NCBI GenBank assembly: GCA_022829145.1
Contig: CM040750.1
Span: forward strand, 37,970,386 to 38,034,385
Source: Albula goreensis
Lineage: Eukaryota > Chordata > Actinopteri > Albuliformes > Albulidae
Reading direction: 5' to 3'
DNA length: 64,000 nucleotides
The translations under genes were made by a program, and so were the position numbers. This document shows, piece by piece, positions 24,918 through 46,584 of this stretch (positions are counted from its first letter, which is position 1; the number at the start of each line of letters is the position of its first letter). Below the pieces are notes generated by a model. That model saw only the letters and a program-made list of their open reading frames with translations, searched no databases and was not told where the DNA came from.

Positions 24918-27099
24918 GTTAGTGTGTCTCACAGGCAGTAACAGATACTCGGCAGGAATATTCAGTGGAATTCGTGGTCAAAGAAATACAGCAATCATTG
25001 TGGTTGGCTGGCTGGCACCAGCTAAATGACTGACCCCAGCAAGGACACAGGTGATAATAACAGTCATCATCTTCATTAAAATAAATATAATTTTCCAGTT
25101 CTCCATAACCACTGTAGGAGTCCTACTGTACACACAGAAAAGGCCCTTCACTGCAGCTGTCAGAGGATGCGACTCAAACGTGCTTTAAAAAGCCCAGGTG
25201 AGTGTGATCTTCTGCTCTGTTCAGGGGGAAGCTTTTGTGTCAGCCCTACGCGCAGTCTCACTCTCAGGCGGACCAGTGTCTGTGTTCATACAGTACACCA
25301 CATCGCTCCCATGTACCTGTGTGCATGTGCCAGCACATTATACCAACCCAGCACCCTGTTCCAGCATCTTGCACAATGTGGAAGCCGGACCCCAGACAAA
25401 ACCATTTTACATTCAGATGTTCAATAAAAAAGACTCTTTTTGGGTTGTGACCTCAATCAGATGTTGAAATGATCATTTTCTCCACCAAGTTTAGATATAA
25501 TAGATATGTTTTCCAGGGGATTATTTTGATTGCAATTTATAGCGTCAGTGAAAAATGTTCATGATCTTTCAAATCGGGCTGAGCTCAAGGGTGTTTTTTT
25601 CTGTTTTATATTCCCTCTAGAAAACAGGAAATGGCCATTGTGATGCGCTGTGGGACGACCTCTGTGATTGGCTCTACAGTGCACCACTGCACCCCACCAG
25701 CAGCAACACCCACAGTGGCCTCACACGGCAAAACACACAGGGTGCGATGACACCGTCCGCATCTAAAGCACAACCCTTAGTTACGCTCACAGCGTGCTCT
25801 TACCATGAACATGGCACTACGGCAAGTCACATGGCCAGAGAGGCTACTCAGGTCTCAAACTCAAAAAATAAGTGGAGCCTTCTGCACAAATGTGCTCTGC
25901 AGAACCCCAAAAAAAAACAAATAAAATCTTATTTTATTATTATTTATTCCCAGGAAATTATGGTAACACACATCCCTGTGATCAGGTTATTTACATTTTT
26001 CATATTAATAATTATATTTACTATTATACACCACAATATGCCACTGAAGGTTGTAAAGGGTCTTGTTCAAGAGGCAGAACTGCTCTTGGGAAATGAACCT
26101 GCAACCTCTGAGCTCCAACTCCAGGAGTAACCCCATAACTACAGTGGTATTCTCCATTCTCCATAGTGTACATGGACTCGTAGTTTTGTACAGTATGGTG
26201 CCTGGTAATTTACTGCAGCTTTCAGAGGAGGCCACGAAAATTCAGGCAAGGCTGCATGCAGATGAGTGAAACTGGGTCCGTCCTGATGGCTGTGTGTGTG
26301 TGTGTGTGTGTGGGGGTGCTGGCTTCTGGATTACAGAAAGAGCACAGAGCTGGTGGGACACAAACGGCACGCCTGGGGGAGCGGGGGAGCTGGGGGGGTA
26401 CAGCTGAAAGACGACACACTGTCATTGATGGCCCTGTTGACGAGGCCCAGACTGGGACACTCTTACATAAGAGCGGGGGGTGGGCTGGGGGAGGGGGCAG
26501 CGGAAGCAGCAGCCCACAGCCAGCCAGCCTGCAGACCGCGTGGGTCGGGTATCTCTGAGAGCCGCTGCCCTCTGGGTCCGCAGTTTCCGAGAGCCTGGGT
26601 CCCTCTGGGGCAGCATAGTGACTCTGGAATTCATAATGGGGCTTCCCTGATCAACGCAATCCATCACCCCCCCCCACCCCTCAGGGCCACGCGGTACAAG
26701 CCTGCTTTCCACTGAGCTATTGGACATGCCATCCACTGGACTGATGCATTTTTTAATCTGTACTCTGTGAAGCACTGTGACGTCACTGGCCAGTAGTCAA
26801 GCTGTTAAGGATTTCTCAGTATGGCATCCACTGTTACGGTTCTCCCCTTTACTTTGTTTTTACCTCCCAAAAACGTCTCAGTGTTTCATTCTCTGTTCGT
26901 TTTTAATGAATAGTGACACGACTTTGCTCGTTGTGCCCAATATAATGTCTGACATATCTTCAAAGGGAAGGTGGAGCCTCTCTTTGGGAACTGGAGAGGG
27001 ACCTCTGCTTTGAGCCCACGGCTCAAGTTTTCCCACCACTTGTTTTTGTATCGACCTCAGCGTCCCAAAGGGTAGACGGACACACAAACATGCCTGGCC
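24916..27099. other. Gene-free stretch with one SINE-like fragment
   Basis: Mostly unique. A short (GT)n lies at 26290-26311 and a C-run at 26667-26681. No coding exon with acceptable splice sites and a recognisable protein was found. Confidence 0.4.
26030..26145 (-). mobile_element. tRNA-like SINE fragment
   Basis: Carries the AAAGGGTCTTGTTCAAGAGG and GAACCTGCAACCTC landmarks found in fish SINEs, in the orientation where the tRNA-like head reads on the minus strand. Short and diverged. Confidence 0.45.
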
Positions 27100-29420
27100 G
27101 AGAAAGCTGCAATAATCTGGGGAACGGACGTGCCCTGCGCGCCCCCGGGGACTGATGTCGGAAAGTGTTTAAGTTACTGCCAATCTCCAACTGCCAGTGT
27201 TCCCGAGATAAACCCGCTTGCGAAACTGCGAGACCGCGGACTGGTGTGGGGGGAGATGCTGGGTGGAACTAGCAACAATGCTAGGCTCGCTGTGCGCACT
27301 TGCGAGATTAAACACGACACTACATGCTGCGTCGATACAATGCAACGTTAAAAAAGCTTGGACGATTCTGAATGACATTAGGGCCGTATGACACTGCTTG
27401 CCATCCATATCTCATAAAATTTTCAGAATGCCTCCAGTTGCGTCAAGTGGCGTGCAAGATCGTGTGTGTGTGTGTATGTGTATAAATACAGTGCATATGA
27501 AACAGAAAGGGAGAGCGTGCACAGTCTGTTTATGCCATTATTTAATGTGCATCTTTATTAAGTCCTTGTAATTTCAGTCTGTGGCCAAACAAGCTTTGCC
27601 ACAGGCTACTGACACCCCATATGTGCCTGGATGCTGGTACTTGCGTCCACCGCCGAACAAACCAGAATCATGCGCTTCATACGGCTACACACCGCGACAC
27701 GGCGAAACATGCTCTTATTCAGTGTATGCCCCGGCTTCTGAGCCACAAACACAAGAGTGTCATATATTTTGAAAAGACTGTGTTTGTTTGTATATTGTAT
27801 GATGTTACAAACCTGCATGTCGAAAGAGAAAATCGGGATATTAAGAAATGGGACTTACCAGTGAATAAATCGACTCGCGCGGCTGATCAAGCAGAAATCC
27901 AAAGCTGACTTTACCCTGCAATCATGGCACTGTTTCTGGAAGAGAGAGAGAAAATGAGCTGGCTGGCTAAACCAACAGGCGCTCCAGGTCCCGCGCCTCA
28001 AAGCATCACCGACCGAAACGGCTGCGGTAAGTCGTAGTAGTGAGAGTACAGTGAGTATGCACAGGGTACCAGAGGGGAGGCGAAACCAAAGGCCGAGCAC
28101 GCAGGGGAGTGCGCGCTCCGGCCGTACGGTTCGGGTATCGTTTGAAAGCCTTAAACATGGCTGAGCAGAGTGGGGTTTGTGACCACCGGTGTACCCCGCG
28201 CAGCCTCCGAATGGAACTTTCCTTTCAAAAGAGTTGCGTTTTATCTATTCTTGTATGATTATGTAAACTATGTCGTGATGTGGGATGTAAAGATTTTTTT
28301 TTGCAAGAAAGATACCATTTCCCCTGTCCTACCCCTGTCTGAATGTACATTTCCGAAGGGTCCAGCACGGATATTTGCATTCGGATAGTGGCCGTTGCCG
28401 AGGCAGAGTGGGGGTTTTACATCAAGAATGGCAGCACTTCACTTTTCAGCTTCCCTAGGGTGATCAACAGGTTCACTCGCCACAGGCAACTACTGTACAC
28501 ATCACTAGGACTAATTGTGTACTCATTCGTAATTTCAGCTTTCAGCCAGTGAAATGACCGTGTTTCTTTTTTAAAGAAATGGATCAGGGTTATGCATGTT
28601 CCAGTTGCATTGCGTTATCTGAGCACAATCGTCCAGTACCTGCGTTATCGCTAGAATTGCTGATTTCTTACTTTGTGTAGACGCAAGCAAACTGTGGGGC
28701 ATGTACAGGACATGCCGTTTTACGTCCAGCTATTGTCCCCACTCACAGAAGTTAAAAAACCAGACAGTTTTCGTTTTGAATCGCTTTAGTGAACTATGAA
28801 CGGTGTGATTTCCCGTGACCTATCATTCAATCAATCAGCGATGACATCAATAACCTGAAGTAGGCTCTTGAATTCCGGCTCAGCTCGTCATATTGAATAA
28901 AGAAGAGCGTCAGTCACAGCAGAAGAGAGTCTGGCTCGTATTACGTATTGATATTGAGGCTGACATAGCCGCGCTGATCTGGCCTTGATGAAGTCACCTC
29001 AGAATCCCCGCCACGCGGGTGCTGATGACTCACCGCAGCTCGTGCTCGGTGCCTTCCGGGCGCAGCAGTCACCTGCAGTGCTGCGCAGTCCCTCTCCAAA
29101 CTTCTGCTCCAGGTGGATCCTTTCCTACAAGCACGCCAAATGGCGCAGAGGGTCACCGGTACCCGACCTGCTGTTGTTTTGAGTGATATCTGCTCGATGT
29201 CGCGCTTTTTTTCTTCTGTGAAGACTACAGTAAGTTTCCAGTCAGCACACAAACACTGGTCACTGGACTATGACACTGTAACGAACAGGAAAAGGCTGAG
29301 GTAATATCGATGGCGATAAGGAGTGGTGGTGACGCGTAACGTGCTGTCAAACTAGAAGGACCTCGTGAGGAGGGGCACGGGCTTGGGGTGGATAACGACA
29401 TTTCGCCGGTCATCAGCCCC
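27100..29420 (-). promoter_or_regulatory. CpG-rich block with minus-strand splice donors: candidate promoter/5' exon region
   Basis: Unlike its surroundings this block is rich in CpG and poor in simple repeats. On the minus strand there are two good donors at the ends of CpG-rich sequence: CACTG|GTAAGT (exon end 27859) and CTGCG|GTGAGT (exon end 29034). PKI genes commonly have distant untranslated first exons, so this could be the 5' end of the PKI gene 25 kb away. That is inference; no transcript evidence is available. A plus-strand donor CTGCG|GTAAGT at 28026 is also present. Confidence 0.35.
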
Positions 29421-29578
29421 CCATCGTCTGCGCATAAGCGGAGAATTCATCCTGCTGTCTGCTCTTACCGAGACTGATTTTGACCTTCAAAGGCTGAGTA
29501 AATGATTCTAATTTTCAGTCTTGGACGTCTGATAATTAGGTAGAAAGGACAGTGATCCGTTTGAGAGGACAGATTTCC

Positions 29579-29580
<2 letters not shown>

Positions 29581-29653
<73 letters not shown>
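29581..29653. repeat. (CA)n microsatellite
   Basis: Uninterrupted run of about 36 CA units. Confidence 0.98.
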
Positions 29654-29654
<1 letters not shown>

Positions 29655-31159
29655 ACATACACACTCCTCTTCAAAGTGGGCATGTATTTCTGCTCGTCTG
29701 ACCCCTCATAGCTAATTGAAAGGAATGCTAGCACCGGTCTCATTCAGATGGCTTTGATCTCTTTAAGTCATTTCGGTCGTCTCTGCTCCTGTTTTGCTTC
29801 TCTGCATCATTTTTTGTCCACATGGGCCCTTACAGGGTGATGAAAGCAGAGATCACACTGTAAGTCTGTGCTGTTTAATGCGGGGGTAAGCCATTTAGCA
29901 GACACCCTTCCAAAGTGCCCTAAAGAACTTAAATAGCAAAGGCAAAGAGCAGAGATGATACGCAGTTATCATCGTCACCACCCATAGTCAGGGATCGATT
30001 AAACCTACAATATAATTATAAGTGGATTGAGGGTGATTGGGAGATTGGGCCGCAGGGCTGGCCAGTTTCAGATCATCAACCTCACCCACATTTTACACGA
30101 TGAAACAAGCAGGCCGGGACACAGGAAGAGACACAGGAGCAATGAGCCAAGCGTCAGAGCAGTTTCCAAGGTAAACCTGTACCATGACTGGGGAATTTTC
30201 ACAAAACTCCCAACTTACTTCAAACTTTCTGTGACATTACAGGACACATTTAAGTGTTTTTATACTGTCATAAGTAAAAGTTCATACAGTACAGTAAGAT
30301 ATAAAAGTTCAGTTCTAAACAATGAAGTAAACAAAAACACACCCAGACATTACAGAGAGCTGATATGGGTCAAAGACGTCATAAACCTTTATCACTTTTA
30401 TACAGGCATGCATACTGGCAGGCAGTTATGCTGTGAATGCTGCTATGGCAGTATTTCATCCATAAACATACTGTAAAAGGTAATAAAACAGCCGTGTTCA
30501 GCAGTAACAGCGGCCTTAGTGTACGTGTTCATTGATCAGATAAAACAGGGCTGTGTAAGGGTATTGTTTTCCTTCCATATTGCAGGGGACAGTACAGCAT
30601 AGTGTGTATATAGACTATTTAAGTGAACTATACAGGCATGAACACACACACAAATGCTCAATACACACAAATATGTACTCACAAATGTGCCTGGTTCAAA
30701 AATATATTTGAGATAATTTAACCCTTTAGATGCTGGTAAAATTCAGGAGAAGATCTTGTATCTGTATTCGTCCAGTTGAAGTTGAAGTTACTCTTAAAAT
30801 CTTGTTATCTGCTCTGCATCAGCTTTATTGGGGTCTACAGGATTAAATAAATCATGTTTAAGGCATAAGCAAAGGAAACAGCACCTTGCTGTGTCGTTGA
30901 ACCAGAGTGGGAGGACGATGGACTCTCAGTGACGCACAGGGTTGATTTTAGGGCGCTGAGAGGAGCCAGATTTGAAGTGAGCTGTACATTTTAGCTTCAC
31001 AAACCCGATATCTTCTCATGTGTAAACAAACAAACACAGGTCCCTGCGACGATGTGGACATGTTTTATTGATGGTGTTTTTGTGTGTCTGGGTTCCTCTG
31101 CCCTTTAAATAATGGACGGCTGATATGCAGAGGGGTGTTTTGCATCTGTCAGCCCAAAA
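29654..31159. other. Gene-free, AT-rich unique stretch
   Basis: Holds a 149-codon plus-strand open frame (30027-30476) without any recognisable domain; see rejected items. No splice-bounded exon is recognised. Confidence 0.4.
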
Positions 31160-32055
31160 ATAGATGCCCTGAGAGGGAGTGAAGTACTGAGAGATGCCTG
31201 AGCTGCTGAGAGGGAGTGAAGTACTGAGAGATGCCTGAGCTGCTGAGAGGGAGTGAAGTACTGAGAGATGCCTGAGCTGCTGAGAGGGAGTGAAGTACTG
31301 AGAGATGCCTGAGCTGCTGAGAGTTAGTGAAGTACTGAGAGATTCCTGAGCTGCTGAGAGGGAGTGAAGTACTGAGAGATTCCTGAGCTGCTGAGAGGGA
31401 GTGAAGTACTGAGAGATGCCTGAGCTGCTGAGAGGGAGGAAGTGAGATGCCTGAGCTGCTGAGAGGGAGTGAAGTACTGAGCTGCTGAGCTGCTGAGGGA
31501 GTGAAGTACTGAGAGATGCCTGAGCTGCTGAGAGGGAGTGAAGTACTGAGAGATTCCTGAGCTGCTGAGAGGGAGTGAAGTACTGAGAGATGCCAGAGCT
31601 GCTGAGAGGGAGTGAAGTACTGAGAGATTCCTGAGCTGCTGAGAGGGAGTGAAGTACTGAGAGATTCCTGAGCTGCTGAGAGGGAGTGAAGTACTGAGAG
31701 ATGCCTGAGCTGCTGAGAGGGAGTGAAGTACTGAGAGATGCCTGAGCTGCTGAGAGGGAGTGAAGTACTGAGAGATGCCTGAGCTGCTGAGAGGGAGTGA
31801 AGTACTGAGAGATTCTTGAGCTGCTGAGAGGGAGTGAAGTACTGAGAGATGCCTGAGCTGCTGAGAGGGAGTGAGCTGTAGTACTGAGAGATGCCTGAGC
31901 TGCTGAGAGGGAGTGAAGTACTGAGAGATGCCTGAGCTGCTGAGAGGGAGTGAAGTACTGAGAGATGCCTGAGCTGCTGAGAGGGAGTGAAGTACTGAGA
32001 GTTGCCTGAGCTGCTGAGAGGGAGTGAAGTACTGAGAGATTCCTGAGCTGCTGAA
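31160..32055. repeat. 37-bp minisatellite
   Basis: About 24 copies of GAGTGAAGTACTGAGAGATG + CCTGAGCTGCTGAGAGG, with GATTCC and GAGTTG variants and a few shortened copies (31435-31500, 31870). The period of 37 with no stop in any minus-strand frame gives false ORFs of up to about 490 codons. Confidence 0.97.
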
Positions 32056-32089
32056 GTCCCCACTGTGCAGTGTGCATCAGCCTGAGGCC

Positions 32090-32485
32090 ACTACATACAC
32101 ACGCACCATACATACACCACACACACACCATACACACTACACACACACACACTATACACACCATACACACACACACACACACACACACACCATACACAGT
32201 ATACACACACACCATACACACTATACACACACACAATACACACCATACACACACACCATACACACTATACACACACACACACACACACACCATACACACT
32301 ATACACACACACACACCATACACACACACTATACACACCATACACACTATACACACACACACACACCATACACACACCATAAACATACACACTATACACA
32401 CACACACCACACACACACTCCATGTACATACACCCCATACATACGCACACATACGCACACATACACACACCCCAAACACCCTCAC
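32090..32485. repeat. (CA)n / ACACCATACACACTATAC compound repeat
   Basis: CA tracts interleaved with CACACCATACACACTATAC modules. Low-complexity frames on both strands. Confidence 0.95.
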
Positions 32486-32489
32486 ACGC

Positions 32490-34639
32490 ACCATGGTCCT
32501 GTGAGTCTCCTGAACATGCTCTCCTCAGAGAACCGATTCTCATTCTCCCTCAGCTTCGGCACCCTTCAGTGCAGCGGAACACTCTTCAGTGTGACTGAAT
32601 ACGGTGAGATCTGTTCTCCATTATTAATATTAACTTTCATGTCCATTGTCAAAAAAAAAAAAATCAAATGTCACTAAATCTGAACTGTGCTTAAAGGATC
32701 AGGAATTATTACAATAGATGGTGTAGAACATGCAGATAAATTGTAATGATATTTCTGTCTCCTGCTTTGTGCTGGGATAGGGCTCGTCATTTCACAGGTC
32801 CAGCAGCTGCTGCAAGCCCAGTCTGCCATGGGGACGGCTGTGCTGGACAGGATTCCAAGCACAGTCATACTCATTATACATCATACACTAACTACACTAG
32901 CACCACTCAGTAAATATAATTAACCGCAAATATCAGCATTGAGGGCCGAAGCCTGTGAACAGGAATAAAATCTTCCTCTCATTTGAGCAGAAGCTGCACA
33001 GCATCATCAACTAAAAGCAATGCAAGAGTCATCTTTCCCAACCATGTGTAATGCACTGGCTTTGCCAGTAGAGAGCGCCAGATGTCAATGCTCCAGATCT
33101 TCAGTACCACAGACAAACGCAGCCATAACGCTTCTGTCGAAAGAGGTCAGCATGAGGCGGGGAGAAGAAACTCAAAAAGCTGCATCATGTTATAGTAGAC
33201 AAACCTGAGGCTCAAAAGTGAAGCCATCTTTTCAGGCTGTCCTTTGTAATCCTGTTTTATTTGGTCATTTGTCTCAGTCTTGGCCATTTCAAAGCCAATC
33301 AAATCACTTTCCCCCAATAATTACATTTTCTCTCATGTAACAAAGTAACGACTGTGAAATCAAGGCCCAGAAACACAAAATTTGTGTTATGTGAGTCTGA
33401 GATTATGTGAGAACAGGGGCGAATATACAAGAGAAAATAAATTCTTTATTTCCACCCTCTCTGGAATCATTGTTGCATTCACACATTTTACATCCATAAT
33501 TTACTTGGCAGAGTCGAAATCATGAGGATTACTTCTAGAACAATGTAGAGAACTGTGTGCAGTGTTTTGCAAAAAGTGTGATTTAGAATTGAAAACTGAG
33601 CTTAAAGCAGAAACTGTGCTTGCAATTTTGCAGACTTGGTTCGGGGATTTATCACATGGGTATCAGGTACATGTTACATGGGTATCAGGTTTTGTGATTG
33701 CGTTTCAAGTTCCAGTTTTAGTGTATTAACAATTGTTAAAAACTGTCATAGGGAGATTTTGAGCGTCATCTGGCGGCCGATCTACATTAACACATGTAAG
33801 CCTAGGATCCCATATTTTTTCCGTGGGGAAACGTATCGGTCAGTGACATTCCGGAAAAAGCCGATCTTTGTCGACATTATGGTCATGTGCGTTTTTAGTC
33901 ATCCACCAGTTGTCAGGAGCTGAGCCATGTAGAAAGACATTCCAGTTAATATCCCTGTTCGTATCAGTTTATAATTACGAGTTGAATTTAGACAGGGAAA
34001 TGAATACTAAACTATTACCCACTGTTTTATGTTTAGTTATATCTTATAATATCAAGTATGTTAAACGCTTGTAATTAATCCAAAAAATGTAAGTACATTA
34101 ACACACCGAGCAAACTCTGTCATTATACACATTATTATTCTCGTTACAATTATAAGCTTAATTATATTTGTCGACTGACTGCTAATAACACGTTACCCTT
34201 TGGAACGTTCAATAGCGAAAATAACCGCGTTTTAGAGGTAAAAATTCACATAAAAATAATTAAGTTCATCATGGCTTTTATTTTGACGGATTTCATGGGC
34301 TTGTGGTTCCTAAGTTTTGCGACGGAACGGAGCTTCCTTGTCTTGCTGTCCAGAGCCTTCCAAAACAAATGAGTTTGACAATGGTCTGATGTTTTACGGA
34401 CTGTTGCTGGCCTTTGCCTGGCACCATGTATTCACAGTGAATGGCTTTTTTTGCGCCTGCATTTTTCCTGTTGCGCTGCAGGCATGTTGACGAAAATAAG
34501 TTTGAGTCATTGCGGTCATGGCACTTTTTAAATCGGTTGTAGGACGTTGCACCTGCTAACGAAAATAGGGCCCTTTATGTTTTTCAAGCAGACAGCGGTT
34601 TGTGCCTTGCCACTTTTTGAGGTCCAGTTTTTCCCCGTG
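32490..34639. other. Gene-free, AT-rich region upstream of serinc2
   Basis: Unique sequence with a poly-A run at 32651-32662. No FABP, ZCCHC17 or other expected neighbour exon was recognised by eye. Confidence 0.4.
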
Positions 34640-34975
34640 TTCTTCTTATCCTAGAGTCACTGATCTTAGGTGATGATAGAGAGGCAGGCAGTTCTTCACA
34701 TGTTTGTGGATTGACCTTTTCCAGACTGATACAACTCCATAACTTTTTTCCTCAGTAGTTCTAGGATTTCCTTTGATCGTGGCATTGTGTGCCTGTAGAA
34801 ACTTTGAGCTGACTACTTCTTTTCGATGGCAAGGTTTCATACATACAGCAGAGCTGGTTGCAATCAAGTCTGGCTGTGGTCAATCAGCTGAGTATAATTT
34901 TCGATGACAAATTTGTTGATTTATTTGTTTTATAACTAAGGGGGAAATTATGTTTTCACAGGGGTTTATATTGGA
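34640..34975 (-). mobile_element. Tc1/mariner-like transposon fragment, 5' end of the transposase
   Basis: On the minus strand an ATG at 34785 opens a frame MPRSKEILELLRKKV...YQSGKGQS that matches the conserved N-terminus of fish Tc1-like transposases, then breaks at a stop at 34698-34696. Upstream (higher coordinates) is the usual Tc1 leader texture, including CTAAGGGGGAAATTATG... and TTTTCACAGGG (plus-strand reading). The catalytic part is absent. The fragment ends about 230 bases before the serinc2 start codon. Confidence 0.7.
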
Positions 34976-35203
34976 TGTTTAAATGTGATATTTCACCATT
35001 TTTGTTCAATTTCTTCATTTTTGTAGAGGACTTTTATTATGACAACCGCGACCCAGAGGTGAAAGTGTTTTCTTAATGTTGCTGGCGGAACACAGGTGGA
35101 CAAGAAGGGCTACGTTACACGCCGAAGCAAGGCTAGCTACCTCCGTGTGTCTGATTTTTAACTGAAGAAATTTCATTTCGATAAGCTTTTTTTAAACAAG
35201 AAC
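34976..35203 (+). promoter_or_regulatory. serinc2: serinc2 promoter/5' untranslated region
   Basis: Sequence between the Tc1 fragment and the serinc2 ATG, CpG-containing from about 35040. No clear TATA box. The transcription start cannot be placed from sequence alone; whether the Tc1 leader lies inside the promoter or the transcript is unknown. Confidence 0.4.
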
Positions 35204-46146
<10,943 letters not shown>

Positions 46147-46155
<9 letters not shown>

Positions 46156-46500
46156 GCACCCCAAAACCCCAATATCCCACTCAGCTAAGAACCACAAAAC
46201 CCCAATATCCCACTCAGCTAAGAACCACAAAACCCCAATATCCCACTCAGCTAAGAACCACAAAACCCCAATATCCCACTCAGCTGAGCACCCCAAAACC
46301 CCAATATCCCACTCAGCTGAGCACCCCAAAACCCCAATATCCCACTCAGCTGAGCACCCCAAAACCCCAATATCCCACTCAGCTGAGCACCCCAAAACCC
46401 CAATATCCCACTCAGCTGAGCACCCCAAAACCCCAGCATCTGAATCAGTTAATACCCAATTCAGCTGAGAACCCCAAAACCCCGATACCTGATTCGGCCG
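46147..46500 (+). repeat. serinc2: 33-bp minisatellite overlapping the serinc2 stop codon
   Basis: About nine copies of CAGCTGAGCACCCCAAAACC + CCAATATCCCACT. The first copy begins in the last codons (TTCAGCTGAGCACC) and includes the stop codon TGA; some copies have AGCTAAGAACCACAAAACC. It forms the start of the 3' untranslated region. A (GT)n tract follows at 46549-46582. Confidence 0.95.
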
Positions 46501-46544
46501 AGTGTCCCAAACCCCACTTTCCCTATCTTGGAACAGGGTTACTG

Positions 46545-46582
<38 letters not shown>

Positions 46583-46584
<2 letters not shown>

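Noticed and set aside
27923..28026. Short plus-strand frame from an ATG to a CTGCG|GTAAGT donor
   Set aside because: About 34 codons with no recognised family and no downstream partner exon; kept only as part of the CpG-rich block.
30027..30476. 149-codon plus-strand frame in unique DNA
   Set aside because: No recognisable domain, no convincing splice sites or codon bias; a chance frame is likely. A homology search could change this.
31016..32494. 492-codon minus-strand frame
   Set aside because: Entirely 37-bp minisatellite plus CA repeat; no domain, and alternative frames are equally open.
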